Shown: positions 26,209 through 35,414 of the stretch, piece after piece
Layout: every line of letters begins with the position of its first letter
Numbering within the stretch: the first letter of the stretch is position 1
Origin: Sinorhizobium sp. RAC02
GTDB lineage: Bacteria > Pseudomonadota > Alphaproteobacteria > Rhizobiales > Rhizobiaceae
NCBI RefSeq assembly: GCF_001713395.1
Contig: NZ_CP016450.1
Coordinates: 3,774,501-3,838,500, forward strand
Length of the DNA: 64,000 bases
Reading direction: 5' to 3'
Made by a program: the position numbers and the translations under genes
Notes under the pieces: model-generated
Told to the model about the DNA's origin: nothing
The model's database searches: none
The model's input: the letters and a program-made list of their open reading frames with translations, nothing else

Positions 26209-27467
26209 GCCGCTTCCGCCTTTCCACCCGGCACCACGCCGCGTGCTACCCAGCCGTCGAAAATTTCCAGCGCCTTCGCCGAAAAGGCAGGGTCGTTGAT
26301 ATGGGCGTTTATCTCGTGCAGCGCGACTGACACAGGCAGCGCCGAACGGAAGGCCTCGACGAGTGCCGCAAGCCCATCCGGATCGTGCAACGGCCCCTCC
26401 GGCTTGTCCCATTCCTGAATGCCGCCGGCAGGCAGGATGAAGGCCGTTTCGCCCGCCGCAGCCGCAAGTTTTTCCGCGACGACGCGGGCGATATCCCGGC
26501 GGCCGTCATTGTCGGTGGTGACCGAGCCCAGCAGGCGGTTGTGCGCGTGGTACGGCCGGTCGGCAAGCGATGTGGGCAGGTCGCGCCAGGCCTGGAGGTC
26601 CACCATGTCGAGACCGCCGGGTGCGACGATCTGCGGGATGCCCCGCCGGCCGGCATTTTCCAGCCGGTCCGGTCCGGAGGTGACGCAGGTGCCGTTCAGG
26701 TGGTTGTTGACCTCCTGCGTGCAGAAATCGAAGACCGCCGCAAAACCGCCCTCGGCGGCGATCGCTTCGAAAGCGCGCCCGCCCATGCCGGTGGCGTGGA
26801 AGACGGCGACGTCGTAGCCGCGCTTTTCCAGCGCCGGCTGGAGGTGCTTCATATACTTAAGGCAGCTCGAGCCCAGCGAGGTCATGCCGATGAGCGGCCG
26901 GTCGCCGGCCGGGCGGACACTGAACCGGGCCGCGCCGACGACGGCGCCGCAGGCCTGTGAAAGCACGGACTTGCAGATCGGGTTGAGGCCGTGCAGCCCA
27001 CCGGCCCAGAGGATCATCATCAGGTCGGGGGCGATGCGCTCCGGCGGGATGAGGTGGGAATAGGCGATGGTCGAGACGATGAATTTCGGCACGCCGAGCG
27101 GAAGGCAGGCGGCGACATCCAGCGCAAGGTCCGTGCCCATGGAGCCGCCGAGCAGGATGACGCCGTCCACCTTGCCCTCATCGAACAGCTTGCGGGTGAG
27201 TGTTGCGGCCCCCTTGGCCATCAAGGCCATGGCGCTGTATTCGTCGCCGCTCGTCGCGATCGCTTCGATCGTCGTTTCCGCTACTGCGGCGATGTCATGG
27301 CGCGTAAAATCCGGCTGGTAGGGCGGGTCGGCAAGCACGCTGACGTCGATCAGCACTGGCCGGCCGCCAGCGGCGCGGATCACCTCCGCCATGAACTGCA
27401 ACTCGTCGGCCTTCGTATCGCCGGTGCCGAAGACGAGGATGTTCGGCACCTTGGGTTCGTCGCTCAT
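26205..27467 (-). CDS. UPF0261 / Tm-1-like ATP-binding domain protein
   Basis: A 420-residue cytoplasmic protein of the UPF0261 family, related to the N-terminal domain of plant Tm-1. Family marks: the start ILVFGTGDTKADEL, GGSMGTDLA, LIGMTSLGSSCLKY and GHGMGGRAFE-like AVFHATGMGGRAFE, and ALHEINAHINDPAF at the end. In many bacteria it is paired with a TIM-barrel PEP-hydrolase-like protein; here that partner is missing and a HAD protein follows. Its start overlaps the iclR stop (ATGA). Function is not established. Confidence 0.87.
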   Translation of the reverse strand: MSDEPKVPNILVFGTGDTKADELQFMAEVIRAAGGRPVLIDVSVLADPPYQPDFTRHDIAAVAETTIEAIATSGDEYSAMALMAKGAATLTRKLFDEGKVDGVILLGGSMGTDLALDVAACLPLGVPKFIVSTIAYSHLIPPERIAPDLMMILWAGGLHGLNPICKSVLSQACGAVVGAARFSVRPAGDRPLIGMTSLGSSCLKYMKHLQPALEKRGYDVAVFHATGMGGRAFEAIAAEGGFAAVFDFCTQEVNNHLNGTCVTSGPDRLENAGRRGIPQIVAPGGLDMVDLQAWRDLPTSLADRPYHAHNRLLGSVTTDNDGRRDIARVVAEKLAAAAGETAFILPAGGIQEWDKPEGPLHDPDGLAALVEAFRSALPVSVALHEINAHINDPAFSAKALEIFDGWVARGVVPGGKAEAA

Positions 27468-28255
27468 GGTCTCATTCCCCTGATCATTTTGAGCGGGGCG
27501 CTTGGTGCACCCTCGTTTCCGTTCAATCGCGCCGAAAGCCGGCCGGCGGCGTCCGCCACCTTGAGGCCCAGTTCCTCAAGATGCGGCGCGTCGATGCGCA
27601 CGTCCGGTGCGGCGATGGCGAGTGTGGCAATGGGCCGGCGGTCGGCGCCGAGCACGGCCGCCGCGACGCTGACGACGCCGGCTTCGAGCCCGTTGCGGTT
27701 GATCGACCAGCCGCGCTTGCGGGTCTCGTCGAGGCGCTGGCGAAGCGTTGCGAGATCGGTGACGGTGGCATCCGTGAAGGCTTCGAGGGGTTCCTTGAGC
27801 AAGGCCTCGGCGGCATCGCGCGGCAAAGGCGCAAGGAAGGCGAGGCCGGAGGCGGTGGCGTGCAGCGGCAGGGTGATGCCGACATCGACGATGACGCGGT
27901 GCGCCTTGGAGCAATCCTCGACATGCAGCGAATGCAGCGCACCGCCGGAAAATTCCGCGAGATGGCAGGTTTCGCCCGTCGCTTGCGCCAGTTCCTTGAC
28001 GAAGGGAATGGCGGCGCGCAGCAGCGGCACGCGGGCCTCGCGAATGCGGGCGAGTCGCACCGGGGTAGCACCGATCCTGTAGCGGCGCGTCACGGTGTCC
28101 TGTTCCAGAAAGCCGTGTGCCTCCAGTTCCACCAGCATGCGCCGCGTCGTTGCCTTGTCCATGCCGGCGAGCCGGGCAAGCTCGGAAAGTCCCTTTTCCT
28201 CCTCCTCGGCGGCCACCAGGTTCAGCAGCGCGAGGGCCTTTGCGACAGTGCTCAC
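27464..28255 (-). CDS. IclR-family transcriptional regulator
   Basis: A 263-residue IclR regulator with an N-terminal winged helix (about 1-65; AKALALLNLV, LSELARLAGMDKATTRRMLVEL) and a GAF-like effector domain (about 80-250). It starts at GTG (28255) preceded by GGAGGAG. It leads the operon with UPF0261, HAD and aminotransferase genes and is divergent from the permease gene; three half-sites in the shared promoter region (28322-28348) are its likely operator. The inducer may be an amine or amino acid. Confidence 0.92.
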   Translation of the reverse strand: MSTVAKALALLNLVAAEEEEKGLSELARLAGMDKATTRRMLVELEAHGFLEQDTVTRRYRIGATPVRLARIREARVPLLRAAIPFVKELAQATGETCHLAEFSGGALHSLHVEDCSKAHRVIVDVGITLPLHATASGLAFLAPLPRDAAEALLKEPLEAFTDATVTDLATLRQRLDETRKRGWSINRNGLEAGVVSVAAAVLGADRRPIATLAIAAPDVRIDAPHLEELGLKVADAAGRLSARLNGNEGAPSAPLKMIRGMRP

Positions 28256-28321
28256 GACTCCTCCAATTACTTAACATGCGAAATAACTTGACAGCAGTAA
28301 GGCAAGTTTGCAAGTCTATAT

Positions 28322-28348
28322 TTAAACCACCGGTTTAATATTTGAACC
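28322..28348. promoter_or_regulatory. Putative IclR operator: three alternating half-sites
   Basis: TTAAACC, ACC, GGTTTAA, TAT, TTGAACC follow each other: three 7-bp half-sites in alternating orientation with 3-bp spacers, the first two a perfect inverted repeat and the third with one mismatch. The array lies in the 204-base region between divergent iclR and the permease gene, where an IclR-type repressor or activator would bind. Confidence 0.6.
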
Positions 28349-28459
28349 GAAATCAGATCCGGCAAACCGGACATTTTTGCAGCGTTTTGGCCAATCGGCC
28401 CCCGCGTCCGGAAAGGAGGTTCCGGTCGCGCTTCACCACTGCATGAAGGGGAACGTATC

Positions 28460-29905
28460 ATGACAGACAGCATTTCATCGGGCGACAACCGCCTCAGAAA
28501 GGACAGTCTCGGCGCGCTCGCCGTGACCTTCCTCGTCGTTTCCGCCGCCGCACCGCTGACGGCGGTCGCGGGCGGCGTTCCGCTCGCCATGCTGCTCGGC
28601 AACGGCGCCGGCATGCCCGCCACCTTCCTGGTGGTGACGGTCATCCTGCTGCTCTTTGCCGTCGGCTATGTCGCCATGGCGCGGCATATCCGCAATGCCG
28701 GCGCCTTCTATGCCTATACGACGCAGGGTTTCGGCGGCTATGCCGGCGGAGCGGCGGCGCTCATCGCCATCCTGTCCTACAATGCCATGCAGATCGGCAT
28801 TTTCGGCCTGTTCGGCGCCATCACCGCCGGCTTCTTCGCCGGCCTCGGCATAGACCTGCCGTGGTGGGTCTATACGTTCCTCGGCATCGCCGCCGTCGCG
28901 GTGCTCGGCTACCGCCGGGTCGATCTTTCGGCCAAGATCCTGACGGTGCTCGTCGTGCTCGAATATCTCGTCGTGCTGGTCATCGATTTCGCGGTGATCG
29001 GCACCGGCGGAGACAGTGGCCTGTCGCTTGCGCCCTTCAGTACGGATGCCTTCTTCTCCGGCTCTCCGGCAATCGGCCTGCTGTTCGGCTTCGCCGCCTT
29101 CATCGGCTTCGAGGCGACGACGATCTATAGCGAAGAGGCACGCGAGCCGCACCGCACCATCCCGATCGCCACCTATGCCTCGGTACTGCTGATCGGCCTC
29201 TTCTACATGTTCACCTCCTGGCTGATGGTGAATGCCGCCGGTTACGAAAAGCTCCTGCCGGAACTGCAGGGCCTGGCTGATCCGACGACCTTCCTCTTCG
29301 TGATTTCCGAGCGCTATGTCGGCGCCTGGTTGTCGCCGATCATGAACATCCTGCTGATCACCAGCCTGTTTGCCGGCGTGCTGGCCTTCCACAACGGTGT
29401 CGCACGCTACATGTATGTCGCCGGTCGCGAACGGCTGCTGCCTGCCGGCCTCGGCGTCACCCATCCGGCCTTCCAGAGCCCGCATGTCGCCTCGCTCGTC
29501 CAGACGGCGATTGCCGTTGCCGTCATCGCGCTCTTTGCGGTCACGGGGCAGGATCCGGTGCTGGCACTGTTTTCCTGGATGACCAATGTCGGCACGCTCG
29601 GCGTCATCGTGTTGATGGCGATGACGGCCTTCGCCATCGTCGTCTTCTTCAGCCGCAATCCGGGGCTCGAAAAGAATGCGCTGACGACAAAGGTGGTGCC
29701 GGCCGTCACGGGCCTCATCCTGCTGGCCGTCATCGTCACGATCGTGCGCAATTTCGGCGATCTTGCCGGCGCCAGCGGAGCGCTTGCGGTCATCCTGCCT
29801 GGCCTTGTCCTGCTGGCCGCGCTGCTCGGCCTGGTGCTTGCCATGCGTCTCAAGGGCGCCGATCCGGCATCCTATGCCCGCCTTGGCCTCGGCCAGGCAA
29901 ACTGA
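28460..29905 (+). CDS. APC-superfamily amino acid/amine permease
   Basis: A 481-residue inner-membrane protein with about 12 hydrophobic segments. The first segment FLVVSAAAPLTAVAGGVPLA and GFEATTIYSEEAREPHRTIP (about 216-235) are marks of the amino acid-polyamine-organocation superfamily. AAGGGG precedes the ATG. It is followed 52 bases later by an aldehyde dehydrogenase and is divergent from an IclR/aminotransferase operon, so it probably imports the amine or amino acid handled by them. Confidence 0.88.
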   Translation: MTDSISSGDNRLRKDSLGALAVTFLVVSAAAPLTAVAGGVPLAMLLGNGAGMPATFLVVTVILLLFAVGYVAMARHIRNAGAFYAYTTQGFGGYAGGAAALIAILSYNAMQIGIFGLFGAITAGFFAGLGIDLPWWVYTFLGIAAVAVLGYRRVDLSAKILTVLVVLEYLVVLVIDFAVIGTGGDSGLSLAPFSTDAFFSGSPAIGLLFGFAAFIGFEATTIYSEEAREPHRTIPIATYASVLLIGLFYMFTSWLMVNAAGYEKLLPELQGLADPTTFLFVISERYVGAWLSPIMNILLITSLFAGVLAFHNGVARYMYVAGRERLLPAGLGVTHPAFQSPHVASLVQTAIAVAVIALFAVTGQDPVLALFSWMTNVGTLGVIVLMAMTAFAIVVFFSRNPGLEKNALTTKVVPAVTGLILLAVIVTIVRNFGDLAGASGALAVILPGLVLLAALLGLVLAMRLKGADPASYARLGLGQAN

Positions 29906-29957
29906 CAAGAGCGCGGGCGGCTGTTCCGAGCCGCCCGCCCGAAGGAAAGGGAAGACC

Positions 29958-31439
29958 ATGCAGGACCGCATCGACCAGGAACGCCAGCGCCCCGCCAGTC
30001 CGGGAAAACTCTTCATCGGCGGCGCCTGGGCCGATGCGGCGGACGGCCGCCGCCTGCCGACGATATCCCCCCTCGACGGCCGGGAATTGACCACCATCGC
30101 CGATGGCGGGGCGGAGGATGTCGATCGTGCGGTGCGGGCGGCTAGGGCGGCCTTCGACAAGGGCGTCTGGTCCCGCGCAGCCCCCGCCGAGCGCAGGAAG
30201 GTGTTACTGCGCGTTGCCGAGCTGATCGAGAAACATGCCCTGGAACTGGCTGTGCTCGGCGTGCGCGACAACGGCACGGAAATCCAGATGGCGCTGAAGG
30301 CCGAGCCCGGCAGCGCTGCCGGCACGTTCCGCTACTATGCCGAGGCGATCGACAAGGTCTATGGCGAGATCGCGCCCACGGCAGAAAACGTGCTGGGCCT
30401 CATCCATCGCGAACCGGTGGGTGTGGTCGGCGCTATCGTGCCGTGGAATTTCCCGTTGATGATCGGCGCCTGGAAGATCGCGCCGGCGCTTGCGGCCGGC
30501 AATTCCGTGGTCCTGAAACCGGCGGAAATCGCTTCGCTCAGCCTGCTGCGCCTTGCCGAACTCTGCGCCGAGGCGGGATTGCCGGACGGCGTTCTCAATG
30601 TCGTCACCGGCCGCGGGCAGGTGGCGGGCGAGGCGCTCGGCCTGCACATGGATGTCGACGTGCTGGTCTTCACCGGCTCCGGCCCGGTTGGCCGGCGGCT
30701 GCTCGAATACTCCGCCCGCTCCAACCTGAAGCGGGTCTATCTGGAGCTTGGCGGCAAGTCGCCGAACATCGTCTTCGCCGATGCGCCGGACCTCGACAAG
30801 GCGGCAAAAACGTCGGCCTACGGAATCTTCCGCAATGCCGGACAGGTCTGCGTCGCCGGCTCACGGCTGCTGGTCGAAAAATCGATCCACGCGGAGTTTA
30901 CCGCTCGTCTCGTCGCGATAACCGAGGCGATGAAGCTTGGCGATCCGCTGGATCTGGCAACCGAAGCCGGTGCCGTCTCGAGTGAGGCGCAACTCCTGAA
31001 GGACATCGCCTTCATCGAGGATGCCGCACGTGAGGGCGCGACGCTGCGCACCGGCGGCAAGCGGCTGTTTGAGGTGACCGGTGGATACTTTCTCCAGCCG
31101 ACGATCTTCGACGGCGTGTCGCCGGATATGCGCATCGCCCGCGAAGAGGTTTTTGGCCCTGTCCTGTCGGTCATTCCCTTCGAGGACGAAGCGGAGGCCG
31201 TGCGGATCGCCAATGGCACGGACTACGGTCTCGCCTCGGCGGTGTGGACCGGCAACCTTTCCCGAGCCCACCGCATGGTGCGGCAGGTCAAGGCCGGTGT
31301 CGTGCACGTCAACACCTATGGCGGCGCGGACAATACGGTGCCGCTCGGCGGCATGCGCCAGTCCGGCAACGGCCATGACAAGTCGTTGCACGCGCTCGAC
31401 AAATATACCGAGCTGAAGACCGCCTGGATCCAGCTCTGA
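29958..31439 (+). CDS. NAD(P)-dependent aldehyde dehydrogenase
   Basis: A 493-residue aldehyde dehydrogenase. All catalytic elements are present: Asn165 in VPWNFP, Glu263 in LELGGKSP, and the nucleophile Cys298 in NAGQVCVAGSRL. The pattern is of the gamma-glutamyl-aminobutyraldehyde/betaine-aldehyde type (PuuC-like), often used after amine transamination. The open frame begins further upstream inside the permease gene, but AAGGAAAGGGAAG precedes the ATG at 29958. It probably oxidises the aldehyde made by the aminotransferase at 24191, possibly 4-hydroxyphenylacetaldehyde to 4-hydroxyphenylacetate; that link is inference. Confidence 0.9.
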   Translation: MQDRIDQERQRPASPGKLFIGGAWADAADGRRLPTISPLDGRELTTIADGGAEDVDRAVRAARAAFDKGVWSRAAPAERRKVLLRVAELIEKHALELAVLGVRDNGTEIQMALKAEPGSAAGTFRYYAEAIDKVYGEIAPTAENVLGLIHREPVGVVGAIVPWNFPLMIGAWKIAPALAAGNSVVLKPAEIASLSLLRLAELCAEAGLPDGVLNVVTGRGQVAGEALGLHMDVDVLVFTGSGPVGRRLLEYSARSNLKRVYLELGGKSPNIVFADAPDLDKAAKTSAYGIFRNAGQVCVAGSRLLVEKSIHAEFTARLVAITEAMKLGDPLDLATEAGAVSSEAQLLKDIAFIEDAAREGATLRTGGKRLFEVTGGYFLQPTIFDGVSPDMRIAREEVFGPVLSVIPFEDEAEAVRIANGTDYGLASAVWTGNLSRAHRMVRQVKAGVVHVNTYGGADNTVPLGGMRQSGNGHDKSLHALDKYTELKTAWIQL

Positions 31440-31442
31440 GGA

Positions 31443-32249
31443 TCAGTAGACCTTGGCGGTCGCCGGGGCCTTGGCCGGCTCGGCGGCCTTGAAGTCGGCG
31501 AGCAGCTTCGTCGTGGCATTGGCGAGCAGTGTCACGTCGTTGCCGATGGCGACGAAGGTGGCGCCGAGGTCGAGGTAGCGTTTGGCGAGGCCGAGATCGC
31601 CGATCAGGATGCCTGCCGCCTTGCCGTGCGACTGGATCTTGAGGAGGGCCTTCTCCACTTCGGCCTGCACTTCCGGCGCACCGGGCCTGCCCAGAAAGCC
31701 CATGTCGGCGGCAAGATCGGCCGGGCCGATGAAGACGCCGTCGACGCCCTCCGTGCCGGCAATAGCGTCCAGCGCGTCGAGGCCGGCACGGCTTTCGACC
31801 TGCAGCAGCAGGCAGACCTCGTCATTGGCGGTCTGGAGATAATCCGTCGTGCGGTTGAAGGCGGAGGCTCTCGCAAGGGCTGCGCCGACGCCGCGCACGC
31901 CATGCGGCGGATAGCGCACGGCCTTCACCATCGTCTCCGCCATCGCCTTGCTGTCGACCATCGGGATAAGCAGGGTCTGGGCGCCGATATCGAGCAGTTG
32001 CTTGACGATCCAGGTCTCGCCGATCGGTGGGCGGATGACGGCGTGGCTTGCCGTGCCTTTCATCGCCTGAAGCTGCGAGACGAGCAAGGGCACGTCGTTC
32101 GGCGCGTGCTCGGCGTCAAGCAACAGCCAGTCGTAGCCGGCGTCCGCGCAGATCTCGACCGTGTAGGGATTGGCGAGCGCCTGCCAGAGCCCGATCTGCG
32201 CGCGGCCTTCCTTCAGCGCCTGCTTGAAGCGGTTTTTTGGAGCGGGCAT
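31443..32249 (-). CDS. hpaI: 4-hydroxy-2-oxoheptanedioate aldolase HpaI
   Basis: A 268-residue class II pyruvate aldolase that splits 4-hydroxy-2-oxoheptanedioate into pyruvate and succinic semialdehyde, the last step of the meta-cleavage route. Seen: GLWQALANPY near 20-29, the catalytic His48 in LDAEHAPND, the metal-binding Glu in LLQVESRAGL and Asp in FIGPADLAADMG. Last gene of the hpa operon, convergent with the aldehyde dehydrogenase gene at a three-base gap. Confidence 0.93.
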   Translation of the reverse strand: MPAPKNRFKQALKEGRAQIGLWQALANPYTVEICADAGYDWLLLDAEHAPNDVPLLVSQLQAMKGTASHAVIRPPIGETWIVKQLLDIGAQTLLIPMVDSKAMAETMVKAVRYPPHGVRGVGAALARASAFNRTTDYLQTANDEVCLLLQVESRAGLDALDAIAGTEGVDGVFIGPADLAADMGFLGRPGAPEVQAEVEKALLKIQSHGKAAGILIGDLGLAKRYLDLGATFVAIGNDVTLLANATTKLLADFKAAEPAKAPATAKVY

Positions 32250-32263
32250 AGGAAAAATTCCTT

Positions 32264-33067
32264 CTATGCGAAGAACAGGCTGACGGTGCCGTAGGGACCG
32301 AAGTCGCCGACGATCGTATCGCCATGGCGGGCTTCGATCGGGCGGATGAAGGAGCCGGCCAGCACGATCTGTCCCGCCTCGATACCGTCTCCGTATTGCG
32401 CCAGCCGATTGGCGAGCCAGGCGACGCCCCGGGCCGGCTGGTTGAGCACGCCGGCGCCGAGCCCGGTTTCCTCGACTTCCGCGTTTCGGCTGACGATGGC
32501 GCCCATCCAGCGCATGTCGATCTCACCAGGCCGCACTGCACGGCCGCCCGTGACGATGCCGGCATTGGCGGCATTGTCGGAAATCGTGTCGAAGATGGTG
32601 CGGGCCTTCTTCGTCTCGGGATCGACGCGCAGGATGCGGGTGTCGAGGATTTCGAGTGCGGGCGTCACATAGTCGGTGGCGTTCAGCACATCGAAGACGG
32701 TGACGCCGGGGCCTTTCAGCGGCGCCTTCATGACGAAGGCGATTTCCGCCTCGACGCGCGGCTGGATGAAGCGGCCCGCCGGCACCGTCGCACCATCCTC
32801 GAAGACCATGTCGTCGAAGAGCACGCCGGAGTCGGGGATGTCGATGTTCAGCGCATATTGCATGGCCTTGGAGGTGAGGCCGATCTTCCAGCCGATGACC
32901 TTGCGGCCGTCGGCGATCTTCTTCTTCACCCAGGCGCCCTGGATCGCATAGGCGTCGTCCATGCTGATCGCGGGATGTTTCAGCGAGAGCAGGCCGGTCT
33001 GGATGCGGGTGCGTTCGGCCGCGTCAAGGCTTTCTGCGGCAAGTCGGATGTCGTCCGGCGTCATCAT
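32264..33067 (-). CDS. hpaH: 2-oxo-hept-4-ene-1,7-dioate hydratase HpaH
   Basis: A 267-residue hydratase of the FAH-related 2-oxopent-4-enoate hydratase fold. It adds water to 2-oxohept-4-enedioate to give the HpaI substrate. IGWKIGLTSKAMQ (about 59-71), RVEAEIAFV with metal-ligand Glu residues, and the tail DTIVGDFGPYGTVSLFF are typical. The ATG at 33067 overlaps the hpaG stop (ATGA); a second ATG one codon later is also possible. Confidence 0.93.
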   Translation of the reverse strand: MMTPDDIRLAAESLDAAERTRIQTGLLSLKHPAISMDDAYAIQGAWVKKKIADGRKVIGWKIGLTSKAMQYALNIDIPDSGVLFDDMVFEDGATVPAGRFIQPRVEAEIAFVMKAPLKGPGVTVFDVLNATDYVTPALEILDTRILRVDPETKKARTIFDTISDNAANAGIVTGGRAVRPGEIDMRWMGAIVSRNAEVEETGLGAGVLNQPARGVAWLANRLAQYGDGIEAGQIVLAGSFIRPIEARHGDTIVGDFGPYGTVSLFFA

Positions 33068-33942
33068 GGTTGAACCTCGTCGGCAATGGTGTTGCGCAGC
33101 AGGCCGATGCCCTCGGCCTCAACCTCGACCACATCGCCGGGCTTCAGCCAGATCGGCGGCTCGAAGCGTGCGCCGGCGCCGGTCGGCGTGCCGGTGACGA
33201 TGATGTCACCCGGCACCAGCGTCGTGAAGGTGGAGATGTAATTGATGATCTTGCGGAAGGAGAAGATCATCCGGCTGGTGCGATCGCTCTGGCGCACTTC
33301 TCCGTTGACGCGGGTTTCGAGCTTGATGTCGGCCAACTGGCTTTCATCCACATAGGGCACCAGCCAGGGGCCGATGGAGCCGGTCGCGTCGAAATTCTTG
33401 CCCTGCGTGACGTTGAACTTGGCATGCCGCACCCAGTCGCGGATCGTGCCCTCGTTGCAGAGCGAAAGGGCCGCGATATGGTTCAGGGCATCGGCTTCCG
33501 AAATGCGCCGGCCGCCCTTGCCGATCACGATGACGATTTCGCCCTCATAGTCGAGCTGCGGGCTTTCCGGCGGGCGGATCAGCGGGCGGTCGTGGCCGGT
33601 GAAGGAGCGCGGGAAGCGGATGAACAAGGAGGGATTGGGCGGGGCGGCCTGGCCGTCCTTGTATTCCTCGTTGCGGTCCGGAAAGTTCACGCCGACGCAG
33701 ATGATCTTTTCTGGCGCGGGAATCGGGATTTCGTAGACGATGTCGGCGAACGCATGATCGGCGGGAAGCGATGCCGCCTCCTCCGCCAGGCTGGCCAGGG
33801 CACCCGCCTCGATCACCTCGCGCAATGTCGGCCAGCGTTTGCCGTGGCGAGCGGAAAGGTCGACGATGCCATCGGATTTGACGAGCCCGTATTTCAGGAT
33901 GCCCTGATGGGAAAAGCCGGCGAGGCGGGGCCGTTCGGTCAC
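33064..33942 (-). CDS. hpaG: HpaG-type isomerase/decarboxylase (FAH family)
   Basis: A 292-residue FAH-family protein, the position and fold expected of the HpaG activity that decarboxylates 5-oxopent-3-ene-1,2,5-tricarboxylate and isomerises the product. Motifs: IICVGVNFPDRNEEY near 80-94, LDYEGEIVIVIGKGG with metal Glu residues and DIIVTGTPTGAG near the C-terminus. It starts at GTG (33942) with GGAG upstream. E. coli HpaG is a fused double-domain protein; here one domain is present, and the FAH paralogue at 22837 could be a second partner. Confidence 0.8.
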   Translation of the reverse strand: MTERPRLAGFSHQGILKYGLVKSDGIVDLSARHGKRWPTLREVIEAGALASLAEEAASLPADHAFADIVYEIPIPAPEKIICVGVNFPDRNEEYKDGQAAPPNPSLFIRFPRSFTGHDRPLIRPPESPQLDYEGEIVIVIGKGGRRISEADALNHIAALSLCNEGTIRDWVRHAKFNVTQGKNFDATGSIGPWLVPYVDESQLADIKLETRVNGEVRQSDRTSRMIFSFRKIINYISTFTTLVPGDIIVTGTPTGAGARFEPPIWLKPGDVVEVEAEGIGLLRNTIADEVQP

Positions 33943-33951
33943 GGTTGTCTC

Positions 33952-35352
33952 CTATTTCAACGTGCGGGCGATCTCGGTGATCACCGTGAAGGCGGTGTCG
34001 GCGTCGTCGCGGATCATCTCGAACTGACCCGCCTGGAAGCGGATGGCGATGCGGCCGTCGACGCGGGTCTGCGTCAGGTAGATGCGGCCATCGTCGTTGA
34101 TGGCGTTGACCAGCGCGATGTTGTGCTCGTCTCCACCGCCCTTGTGGCGGAAGGAGAAGAGCGAGAGCACCGGCTGGCTGACGATCTCGAAATCCGGCTC
34201 GGCGGCCAGCCGCTTCGCCAGCTCCTCCGACCACGTCACATGGTTGCGGATCATCGTGCGCAGGCCTTCGAGTCCATGGTAGCGCAGCAGGAACCATAGT
34301 TTCAGCGCGCGAAAACGGCGGCCGAGCGGCACGGACCATTCGGAATAGTTGATGATGCCGTCATGGCCGTGGGTCTTGAGATATTCCGGCTGGATGGCCA
34401 GCGTGCGCACCTGGTCGGCCGGGCTGCGGATGAACTGCACCGAGCAATCAAAATTGGCGCCGAGCCATTTGTGCGGGTTGAACACGATGGAATCCGCCGC
34501 CTCGACACCGTCCCAGAGGTCACGAAACTCCGGACAGATCATGGCGGAGCCCGCCCAGGCGGCATCGACATGCAGGTACAGGCCATGGGCCTTCACGACC
34601 GTCGCGATGTCGCGGATCGGGTCACAGGCGCCGATCGAGGTGCCGCCGGTGCAGGCGATGACGCCGGCCGGGATGTGGCCGCTTGCAATGTCGGCCTTGA
34701 TCGCGGCGTCGAGCGCATCCGGGTCCATGCCGTTCAGCGGCCCCTTGGTCGGGATGCGCACGAGGTTCGCCTCGCCGATGCCTGATATCCAAATCGCCCG
34801 GTCGATGGAGGTGTGCACCTGTTTCGAAGCATAGACGCGAACGGCTTTGTGCGCTGACAACCCCTCGCTGTTGCCTTTCCAGTCGAGCGCCTTTTCGCGC
34901 ATCACCAGCACGGCGGCGAGCGTTGCGGTCGAGGCGGAATCCTGGATGACGCCGGAAAACGCGTCCGGCAGGCCGAGCGCCTGGCGCAGCCAGTCGACCA
35001 CGCGGGTTTCCAGTTCCGTTCCCGCCGGCGAGGTCTGCCACAGCATGCATTGAGCCGCGACCGACGTGGCAAGATAGTCCGCGATCACCGAGACCGGCGC
35101 GGCATTGGCCGGGAAATAGGCGAAGAAGCGCGGATGCTGCCAGTGGGTGAGGCCATCGGGAATGATGCGCTCGAAATCGGCGAAGATCGTCTCCATCGTT
35201 TCGCCGGCTTCCGGAGCCGCATCGGCGATCTGCTTGATGATGTCGCCCGGCTTGGTTTGCGCGCGCACCGGCCGTTCGCGCAGGCCAGCGCGATAGTCGG
35301 CGCCCCAATCGGCAACCGTACGCGACCATTGGCGGAATTCTTCGCTGTCCAT
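33952..35352 (-). CDS. PLP-dependent aromatic-L-amino-acid decarboxylase
   Basis: A 466-residue group II amino acid decarboxylase. HVDAAWAGSA (about 242-251) holds the cofactor-contacting Asp and the aromatic-decarboxylase signature, and VFNPHKWLGANFDCS (about 282-296) contains the Schiff-base Lys. The early QHPRFFAYFPAN segment matches tyrosine/DOPA/tryptophan decarboxylases rather than glutamate decarboxylases. It lies within the hpa operon, nine bases upstream of hpaG. A role turning tyrosine into tyramine (or DOPA into dopamine) that is then catabolised is inferred; this gene is not part of the standard hpa set. Confidence 0.88.
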   Translation of the reverse strand: MDSEEFRQWSRTVADWGADYRAGLRERPVRAQTKPGDIIKQIADAAPEAGETMETIFADFERIIPDGLTHWQHPRFFAYFPANAAPVSVIADYLATSVAAQCMLWQTSPAGTELETRVVDWLRQALGLPDAFSGVIQDSASTATLAAVLVMREKALDWKGNSEGLSAHKAVRVYASKQVHTSIDRAIWISGIGEANLVRIPTKGPLNGMDPDALDAAIKADIASGHIPAGVIACTGGTSIGACDPIRDIATVVKAHGLYLHVDAAWAGSAMICPEFRDLWDGVEAADSIVFNPHKWLGANFDCSVQFIRSPADQVRTLAIQPEYLKTHGHDGIINYSEWSVPLGRRFRALKLWFLLRYHGLEGLRTMIRNHVTWSEELAKRLAAEPDFEIVSQPVLSLFSFRHKGGGDEHNIALVNAINDDGRIYLTQTRVDGRIAIRFQAGQFEMIRDDADTAFTVITEIARTLK

Positions 35353-35414
35353 GTCTCACTCCCTTGACGGCGTTGCACTCTTCTCGGCGCTCGGGCGCCC
35401 GATTGCAATGCCCG

